The translations under genes and the position numbers were made by a program. Shown here piece by piece: positions 56,873 to 64,000 of a stretch of 64,000 bases of DNA. Each line of letters opens with the position of its first letter. Positions within the stretch are counted from its first letter, which is position 1. Below the pieces are notes generated by a model. The model was not told the DNA's origin. It saw only the letters and a list, made by a program, of their open reading frames with translations, and did not search any database. The DNA is taken from contig CAVSLD010000001.1 in NCBI GenBank assembly GCA_963728655.1, positions 124,001 to 188,000 on the forward strand, in the 5' to 3' direction. This stretch comes from Iamia sp963728655 (lineage in GTDB: Bacteria; Actinomycetota; Acidimicrobiia; Acidimicrobiales; Iamiaceae).

Positions 56873-57835
56873 TCAGCCGTGCTGGGCCTCGAGCCAGCGC
56901 TCGGCGTCGATGGCGGCCATGCAGCCGGAGCCGGCGGCGGTGATGGCCTGGCGGTAGACGGTGTCCTGCACGTCGCCGCAGGCGAACACGCCCTCGACGT
57001 CGGTGCGGGAACCGCTGTCGGTGAGGATGTAGCCGCCGTCGTCCATGGCGACCTGGCCCTTGAAGATGTCGGTGTTGGGCCGGTGGCCGATGGCGACGAA
57101 GAGGCCGGTGACGGGCAGGTCGCGGGTCTCGTCGGTCTGCACGTCGCGGAGGCGGACGTGGGAGAGGCTGCCCTCGCCCTCGATGCCGTCGACGACGCTG
57201 TTCCAGGCGAAGGAGATCTTCTCGTTGGCCAGGGCCCGGTCCTGCATGATCTTCGACGCCCGGAGCTCGTCGCGACGGTGGACCACGGTGACCGACCGGG
57301 CGAACTTGGTGAGGAAGAGGGCCTCCTCCAGGGCCGAGTCGCCCCCGCCGACCACGGCGATGTCGTGGTCGCGGAAGAAGAAGCCGTCGCAGGTGGCGCA
57401 GGTCGACACGCCGTGGCCCACCAGCTCCTGCTCGCCGGGCAGCTCCAGCATCACCGGACGGGCGCCGGTGGAGATGATCACGGCCTCGGCCCGGTAGGTG
57501 GGCTCGGCCGCGTCGGGGTCGCCGACCCACAGGCGGAACGGACGGGCGGAGAGGTCGATGCGACTGACCTTCTCCATCTTCACCTCGGTGCCGAAGCGCT
57601 GGGCCTGCTCCTTGAACCGCAGCATGAGGTCGGGGCCCATGATCCCGTCGGGGAAGCCGGGGAAGTTCTCGACCTCGGTGGTGGTCATGAGGGCCCCACC
57701 GGGCTGGTCGGTGGTCGACGACGGCTCGCCCTCGATGACGAGGGGGTCGAGGCTGGCCCGGGCGGCGTAGATGGCGGCGGTGAGGCCGGCGGGGCCGGAC
57801 CCGACGATGATCAGCTTGCGGATGTCGTCTGACAC
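56873..57835 (-). CDS. trxB: Thioredoxin-disulfide reductase
   Basis: 320 aa. FAD site KLIIVGSGPAGLTAAIYAAR, redox Cys pair in VSTCATCDGFFFRDH, NADPH site IAVVGGGDSALEEALFLT with VTVVHRRDELRASKIMQD, and C-terminal FAD-binding VFACGDVQDTVYRQAITAAG. It transfers electrons from NADPH to TrxA. The order trxB-trxA-cwlM is that of mycobacteria. Start GTG 57835 (VSDDIRKLII). Frame intact. Confidence 0.98.
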   Translation of the reverse strand: MSDDIRKLIIVGSGPAGLTAAIYAARASLDPLVIEGEPSSTTDQPGGALMTTTEVENFPGFPDGIMGPDLMLRFKEQAQRFGTEVKMEKVSRIDLSARPFRLWVGDPDAAEPTYRAEAVIISTGARPVMLELPGEQELVGHGVSTCATCDGFFFRDHDIAVVGGGDSALEEALFLTKFARSVTVVHRRDELRASKIMQDRALANEKISFAWNSVVDGIEGEGSLSHVRLRDVQTDETRDLPVTGLFVAIGHRPNTDIFKGQVAMDDGGYILTDSGSRTDVEGVFACGDVQDTVYRQAITAAGSGCMAAIDAERWLEAQHG

Positions 57836-57931
57836 GGGGGCTCCAGGGGTGGGGGGTCCGTCACCGGGACCCGGGGTGGGGAGCGACGGTCCGCATCGGG
57901 GAACCGGGAACCCCCCGGGGGTATTCCTGCC

Positions 57932-58316
57932 TCAGTGGGCGGCGCTCTGGCGGGCGCCCTTGCGCATGAGCATCACACCGGGGACCAGGAAGAGCAGGCC
58001 GGTGAGGGTGTGGGCGATCCAGGTGGCCCGGCCCGCCTTCTCGATGCCGATGGCGTCCAGCACCACCTGGGCCAGGATGTCGAGGCCCCGGACGAACAGG
58101 ACCAGGAACAGCACCAGTGCGGCGGTGCCGACGATGGCGATGAGCAGGCCGTAGACCGCGCCACGGGCCGACGGTGGTGGCCGGGCCGGTGGTCTTCTCC
58201 CGGACGGTGTCGACCAGGCCGACGATGGTCTCGGTGGCCTGGGCCGGCCAGTCCGAGCCGCCCGAGCCCTCGGGGTGGGCCGCGGCCGGGGTGGAGGGCG
58301 ACGGATCGGTGGGCAC
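57932..58316 (-). CDS. Small two-TM membrane protein, phage-holin/DUF-like (one frame break)
   Basis: About 127 aa when joined across a break at ~58172 (ACCACCGTCGGCC). The N-part (VPTDPSPSTPAAAHPEGSGG, DWPAQATETIVGLVDTVREK) is hydrophilic. The C-part has GLLIAIVGTAALVLFLVLFV and AHTLTGLLFLVPGVMLMRKG, with an amphipathic linker LDILAQVVLDAIGIEKAGRA. It ends in RKGARQSAAH. A similar short gene lies between anti-sigma/sigma and trxB genes in actinobacteria (inference); function unknown. GTG 58316. The 60-bp gap to the anti-sigma gene suggests an operon. Confidence 0.65.
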
Positions 58317-58375
58317 GGGGGCGAGCCTAGCGGTGACGGGTGGCGGGGCGTCCGGGGCGGGGCCGGGCGGGCCCG

Positions 58376-59339
58376 TCAGGGGTCGCGCTGCACGGCGAAG
58401 CGGGGGACGCAGCTGGCTGCCTCGAGCACGGTGAGGCGGGTGGAGGCCGGCGCCGACTCGGTGGCCGCGACCGGGGTCGACAGGACCACGACCGGCGTGC
58501 CGTCCACGTCCACGAGGGCGGCGGCCTCGACCTCGCCGATGGCGGCGTCGGAGGCCTGCAGGACGCTGGCACAGCGCGCCTCCTCCGCGCTCCCCGCGGC
58601 GGCGCTGTCGGCGTCGGGCGTGGCCGCGTCGGGCGCCGAGCCCGCCGGGAGCAGGGCGGCGAGGGTGGCCGGGTCGATCTCCTGGAGCACCAGGCGCAGG
58701 TCGTCGTCGGAGGCGAAGGCGGGTGTGCCCGGCACCGGCGCGGTGGCGGCCCCGGCGTCGGCCCCGCCGCTGGCCCCGGCCTCGGGGGCGGCCTCGGCCG
58801 CGCTGGCATCGTCCTGGGCACTGCTCTCCTCGGCCCGGCTGGCCTCCGCGCTCTGGTCGCCACCGTCGCCCCGCCCGGTGGCGATCAGCCCCACGCCGAC
58901 GACGAGCAGGACGATCACCACCGCCGCCACCGCCGGCAGCGGGGGGAGGCGGCGTCGGGCGCGGCGGGGCGCGAGGGCGCACGACCGTGGGGGCGTCGTC
59001 GCCGTCGACGCCCGGCTCGTCGTCGTCCGGGCCGGGGCCGGTGACGGGCACCGTCGTCGCGTCCGGGCGCAGCTCGTCGGCGTCCCCGTCGTCGGCCGCG
59101 GCCAGGGCGGTGGCCCGGAGGTCGGCGAACACGTCGTCGGGAGGCGGCGCGGGCGCGGTGCCCACCGCCGCAGCGGTGGCCCGCAGCTCCTCGAGGCGGG
59201 CGCGCAGGCGCGGGTCTCGGGCCACGCGGCGCCGCTCGTCGGCGGAGGCCTCGCCGTCGAGGACGGCGTGCACGGCCAGCTCGTCGGCGTCGGGCTCGGC
59301 GTCGAGGCCGAGGTCGTCGGGGGGGTCGGGAGGGGTCAT
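58376..59339 (-). CDS. Anti-sigma-factor-like single-TM protein (one frame break)
   Basis: About 320 aa across a break at ~58975. The N-terminal part (DELAVHAVLDGEASADERRR, DPRLRARLEELRATAAAVGT) resembles the cytoplasmic sigma-binding region of RskA/RsmA-type anti-sigma factors; the zinc HxxxCxxC motif is missing. After the break: one TM helix (AAVVIVLLVVGVGLIATG) and an outer Ala/Ser/Glu-rich region ending in a small domain with two Cys (EEARCASVLQASD; LEAASCVPRFAVQRDP). It starts at ATG 59339, overlapping the sigma gene stop as ATGA, the usual sigma/anti-sigma coupling. Equivalent in position to Rv3912 next to sigM. Confidence 0.75.
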
Positions 59340-59941
59340 GGGCGCAGGCTTGGACGGTCGTCGGTGGGGGTCTGGTTCCCGAGCGTGCGGGCCAGGGCCC
59401 GGCGGCCCCGGGCGATGCGGGAGCGGACGGTGCCGGGGGGCAGGTCGAGGATGGCGGCGATCTCGGCGTAGTCGTGGCCGACCAGGTCGCGGAGCACGAC
59501 CGGGGCCCGGAACTCCGGGGGCAGCCGGGCCAGGGCGGCGTCGATGTCGGTGCGGTCGGCGACCGTCTCGTCGATGTCGGGTGCCCCCCCGAGGGGGGCG
59601 GGCTCGACCTCGGGGAGCGGGTCGGTGGGGCGGCGGCGCTGGCGGCGGAGCTCGTCGAGGCAGCAGTTGGTGGTGACCCGGTACATCCAGGTCGACGCCC
59701 GCGACCGCCCGTCGAAGCGGGGCAGGCCCCGCACGATGGCGACCATGGCGTCCTGGAGGGCGTCGAGGGCGTCGGCGTCATCGCCGGTGATGCGCCGGCA
59801 CACGGCGTGGAGGCGCTGCTCGTGGCGGCGGAGCAGGTCGTCGAGGGCGCGGCGGTCACCGGCCTGGGCCGCGGCGACCAGCTCGGCGTCGGGGTCCGGG
59901 TCGGGTCCCCAGCGGTGCTCCTCGCCGGTGCGCTCGCTCAT
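59336..59941 (-). CDS. ECF RNA polymerase sigma factor, SigM-like
   Basis: 201 aa from ATG 59941 (GTG 59995 would add 18 residues). Region 2: ELVAAAQAGDRRALDDLLRR, ALDALQDAMVAIVRGLPRFD and RASTWMYRVTTNCCLDELRR; region 4: LPPEFRAPVVLRDLVGHDYA and EIAAILDLPPGTVRSRIARG. This is a group-4 (extracytoplasmic function) sigma factor. Position before the anti-sigma, trxB, trxA and cwlM genes equals sigM (Rv3911). Sequence alone cannot show the regulon; the thioredoxin genes downstream are the obvious candidates. Frame intact. Confidence 0.92.
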   Translation of the reverse strand: MSERTGEEHRWGPDPDPDAELVAAAQAGDRRALDDLLRRHEQRLHAVCRRITGDDADALDALQDAMVAIVRGLPRFDGRSRASTWMYRVTTNCCLDELRRQRRRPTDPLPEVEPAPLGGAPDIDETVADRTDIDAALARLPPEFRAPVVLRDLVGHDYAEIAAILDLPPGTVRSRIARGRRALARTLGNQTPTDDRPSLRP

Positions 59942-60068
59942 CGGTGCGGCGCCCTGTCGTCGGCTGCACGCCCCCGGGGTCCCGTCGTCGGGCACCGATG
60001 GGCGCTGACGGCTCCACCCGCGCCGCTCGCTCCGCGGTCAGAGGGCCCGTGTCGTCTCGTCCGCTCGC

Positions 60069-61646
<1,578 letters not shown>

Positions 61647-61708
61647 GCCGTGACCCTAGGGTGCGCCGCCCGCGGCCCGGCGTCGTCGGGCGGGGGGCCG
61701 GGACCCCC

Positions 61709-62545
61709 CTACGCAGGGTCGACCCAGGTGAGGCCCACCATGCGCGGCCCCCCATGGGCGCCGATGACGGCGCCGATGGTGCCGCGCCCGAACTCGTGGC
61801 CGTCCTCGGCGATCAGGTCGGCGAACTCCTGGGCGTCGGGGGCCCCGCCGTCGCACACCATGAGGTGCTCGACGTCGCCCGCCTCGCGCAGCTTGTCGCG
61901 CAGGAACAGCATCTGCTTCTTGCGGGTGCGGACCTTGCCCGACTCCTCCACCACGCCGGTGCTGATGTCGATGACGGGCTTGATCGAGAGGAGGGTGCCG
62001 AGCATGGCCTGGGCCCCCCCGATGCGCCCGCCCTTCTTGAGGTTCTCGAGCGTGTCGAGCCCGCCGAAGACGGAGATGCGACCCCGGGTGCCCTCGACCA
62101 GGGCGACGACCTCGTCGACCGAGGCCCCGTCGCGGGCCGCCTCGGCCGCGATGGTCACGAGCGTGCCGAGCCCGGTGGTGATGGAGGTGGAGTCGATGAC
62201 CCGCACGTCGACCTCGCCGTCGAGGGCCCGGGCCCCGTTCTCGGCCGAGGCCATGGTGGCCGAGAGGGCGGCCGACAGGTTGATGCACACCACCGCGTCG
62301 GCACCGGCCTCGGCCTGGGCACGAAAGGCGGACTCGAACGCCCCCGGGGAGGGCGCCGCCGTCTCCGGCAGCCCCTCGTACTCGGCCATGCGGCGGTAGA
62401 AGTCGTCGGCCGACAGCTCGACCCGGTCGGTGAGCTCCTCCTCGCCGAAGCGGATCGACAGGGGCACCACCGCGACGTCCAGGTCGTCGGTGACCGGGGC
62501 GGGCAGGTCGCACGAGCTGTCGGTGACGATGCGGACACCGGCCAT
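61709..62545 (-). CDS. DegV family fatty-acid-binding protein
   Basis: 278 aa. DegV opening VRIVTDSSCDLPAPVTDDLD, then VVPLSIRFGEEELTDRVELS, the central VVCINLSAALSATMASAENG, VRVIDSTSITTGLGTLV, and LKKGGRIGGAQAMLGTLLSI with KPVIDISTGVVEESGKVRTR. DegV/FakB proteins carry a bound fatty acid to FakA for phosphorylation; no fakA is adjacent. Here it interrupts the otherwise conserved kinase-DUF6049 interval. ATG 62545 follows GGAGGAAACCAG. Frame intact. Confidence 0.9.
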   Translation of the reverse strand: MAGVRIVTDSSCDLPAPVTDDLDVAVVPLSIRFGEEELTDRVELSADDFYRRMAEYEGLPETAAPSPGAFESAFRAQAEAGADAVVCINLSAALSATMASAENGARALDGEVDVRVIDSTSITTGLGTLVTIAAEAARDGASVDEVVALVEGTRGRISVFGGLDTLENLKKGGRIGGAQAMLGTLLSIKPVIDISTGVVEESGKVRTRKKQMLFLRDKLREAGDVEHLMVCDGGAPDAQEFADLIAEDGHEFGRGTIGAVIGAHGGPRMVGLTWVDPA

Positions 62546-62610
62546 CTGGTTTCCTCCGAGGGGTCGACGCGGACGTGATCCGACATCGGACCCGGCACGA
62601 GGGGTGGAGG

Positions 62611-64000
62611 TTACGTCCCGGGCGCGGGAGCCTCGGCGGCCGCGGCCGCGGCCCGTCGGTCGCGACGGGCCCGGGTCCAGTGCCGCGCCCACCACACCAG
62701 GAGGAACGCGGCAGCACCGGCCGACAGCACGAAGCCCACGTTGGAGATGACCGTCGAGCGGACGGTGTACTCGACCTGGTCGAGGGCGACGGTCCCGTCG
62801 GGGGTGCGGACGGTGATGTCGATGGGGGAGTCGCCCGGCACCCGGGTGTGGATGGGGATCCGGATCTCCTGGTCGCCGGGTTCGAGGGTGCGCACGATGC
62901 GGTCGCCCTCGCCCCGGAACTCCACGTTCTGGGTGTCGGACTCGAGCTCGATCAGCACCTGCACGGGCACGTCGAGGTCGTTGCGGAGGGTGAGGGGGAT
63001 GTCGGCGTCGTTGGCGGTGAGGGTGATGGTCTGCTCGTCGGGGGCCTGCACCTGCCCCAGACGGGTGTCGAGGGTGGCCAGGACGGTGTCGACGTAGCCC
63101 CGCTGCACGTCGGGCGAGAGGGTGCGGGCGCCGGAGAGGAGGAGGCGCTGGCCCAGGGCCCCGACCTCGGCGTCCTCGGCGCCGACGAGGCTCGTGTAGG
63201 AGTCGAGCCGGGCCCGGGCCAGGCCCAGGCGCTCCGGGTAGTCGCCCAGCTCGGGCAGCGGACCGGGGACGAGCACGGCCGCGCCCCGCGAGGGGACGGC
63301 GTCGAGGAGGTCGGCGGTGGTGACCGCCCGCACGGGGCTGAGGGGGTCCTGGAGCACGGCGCCCAGGCGCCCGACCGCGGCGGCGTCGGGCGGCCAGCCC
63401 TCGGGCGGCAGCAGGACCACCCCGGTCGGGCCGTCGCCCTGCTCGGCGATGACGGCCAGCTCGGCGGCCAGGCCGTTGTCGTCGAGGACCGGGTCGCGGG
63501 GCCCGCCGGCCAGCACCGAGCGCTCGAGGGCGGCCGACAGCCCGGCGTCGGCGGCCAGCGCCTCGAGCGTGCGGCTGGGCCCGGCCGCCACCGTCACCGG
63601 TCCGGGCCCGGCGTCGTCATCGCCCCGCGCGGTGGTGTCGGGACCGAGGACCACGCTGCGGACGCCGACCGACCACAGCTCGGCCGCGGTCTCGGCGGTG
63701 AGGCCCTCGCGGGCGAGCCAGGTGCTGCTGTCGATGCGGCTCAGCGCCTTGGTGAGGACGCTGTTGCCCCGCTCCCGCTGGCGGGTCAGCTCGGCCTCCA
63801 TGCCCCGCGCCACCCACGCGTCGACGGGCACGTCGACGTAGGGCCCGTCGACCACCTGGCGGGGGTCGGCCGCGGCGGTGAGGTCGGTGAGGGCCTCGGC
63901 CCCCTCGGACCCGTCCGGCTCGCGGGCGAGGGCCTCCACCGTCTCGGGCCGGGGCACCAGGGTGGCCGGGAGGTCGTCGGTGACGGCCAGGCCGGCGGCC
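62611..64000 (-). CDS. DUF6049 family membrane protein (N-terminus beyond window)
   Basis: At least 462 codons are visible; the frame stays open to the window edge (AGLAVTDDLPATLVPRPE). Features: LLDAVPSRGAAVLVPG, an immunoglobulin-like part (ITLTANDADIPLTLRNDLDV; VQVLIELESDTQNVEFRGEG; EPGDQEIRIPIHTRVPGDSP), a last TM helix (VISNVGFVLSAGAAAFLLVW) and a basic end (RARRDRRAAAAAAEAPAPG). It resembles the large secreted DUF6049 proteins encoded next to murJ (Rv3909 position). The next gene to the right is therefore probably murJ (prediction). Confidence 0.8.
   Translation of the reverse strand, partial: AAGLAVTDDLPATLVPRPETVEALAREPDGSEGAEALTDLTAAADPRQVVDGPYVDVPVDAWVARGMEAELTRQRERGNSVLTKALSRIDSSTWLAREGLTAETAAELWSVGVRSVVLGPDTTARGDDDAGPGPVTVAAGPSRTLEALAADAGLSAALERSVLAGGPRDPVLDDNGLAAELAVIAEQGDGPTGVVLLPPEGWPPDAAAVGRLGAVLQDPLSPVRAVTTADLLDAVPSRGAAVLVPGPLPELGDYPERLGLARARLDSYTSLVGAEDAEVGALGQRLLLSGARTLSPDVQRGYVDTVLATLDTRLGQVQAPDEQTITLTANDADIPLTLRNDLDVPVQVLIELESDTQNVEFRGEGDRIVRTLEPGDQEIRIPIHTRVPGDSPIDITVRTPDGTVALDQVEYTVRSTVISNVGFVLSAGAAAFLLVWWARHWTRARRDRRAAAAAAEAPAPGT

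Overview
The window is about 64 kb of a very GC-rich actinobacterial chromosome centred on the replication origin. The core order is gyrA-gyrB-dciA-recF-dnaN-dnaA (minus strand), then rpmH-rnpA-yidD-yidC-jag-rsmG and parA-parB (plus strand), then cwlM-trxA-trxB-membrane protein-anti-sigma-sigma-kinase-DUF6049 (minus strand). As I recall it, this is the mycobacterial origin layout (dnaA/gyrA side and Rv3909-Rv3919 side). Extreme GC, frequent GTG starts, a SARP-type regulator and DUF3566/DUF6049/DUF2510 proteins fit Actinomycetota. A deep lineage such as Acidimicrobiia (Iamia-like) is my inference and has not been tested.

Left arm (1-35 kb), accessory and mixed genes: a partial unknown gene; an SPFH/flotillin-like protein; a 62-bp tandem repeat; a divergent pair (F420/LLM oxidoreductase and DapB-like dehydrogenase) around a KstR-type palindrome; a Tat/lipobox amidohydrolase; a methyltransferase; a lipoprotein hydrolase; tRNA-Ala; a VOC protein; a DUF4386/quinone-oxidoreductase pair; a SARP/NB-ARC regulator; two large PAS-GGDEF-EAL proteins on either side of a GNAT/AHL-synthase-like acyltransferase gene; an MgtE-N/CBS + DUF1003 pair; a Fur/Zur regulator overlapping prfC; a Tat-exported M23 peptidase with a DUF4214 tail; a HisN-like phosphatase; a membrane protein; an FlgN-like protein convergent with a FliA/WhiG sigma factor; an NAD-binding dehydrogenase-like protein; and tRNA-Ile.

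Origin core (34-48 kb): DUF3566, a TadE-like protein, gyrase, dciA, recF, dnaN, the oriC-like dnaN-dnaA spacer with DnaA-box-like sequences, dnaA, a second spacer with two perfect opposed DnaA boxes, and the rpmH...rsmG operon, which runs with 4-nt and 1-nt overlaps.

Partition region (48.4-54.9 kb): five identical 14-bp parS palindromes (GTTCCACGTGGAAC) lie in two long GC-rich spacers with no credible gene. The spacers flank a PH-like/double-DUF2510 protein gene and lead into parAB. The right arm (55-64 kb) carries cell-wall, thioredoxin, ECF sigma/anti-sigma and Ser/Thr kinase genes, DegV, and a DUF6049 protein cut by the window end.

A striking technical or biological feature is a large number (roughly forty) of frame breaks, mostly equivalent to one extra base (or two missing). 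They cluster at 5.4-6.5, 15.1-17.4 and 21.1-29.3 kb, but one also breaks gyrA and two or more break prfC. Conserved motifs continue across every break, so I treat these as intact genes with probable consensus errors and give full-length extents. Start and end coordinates are read from the sequence; residue positions in broken genes are approximate.
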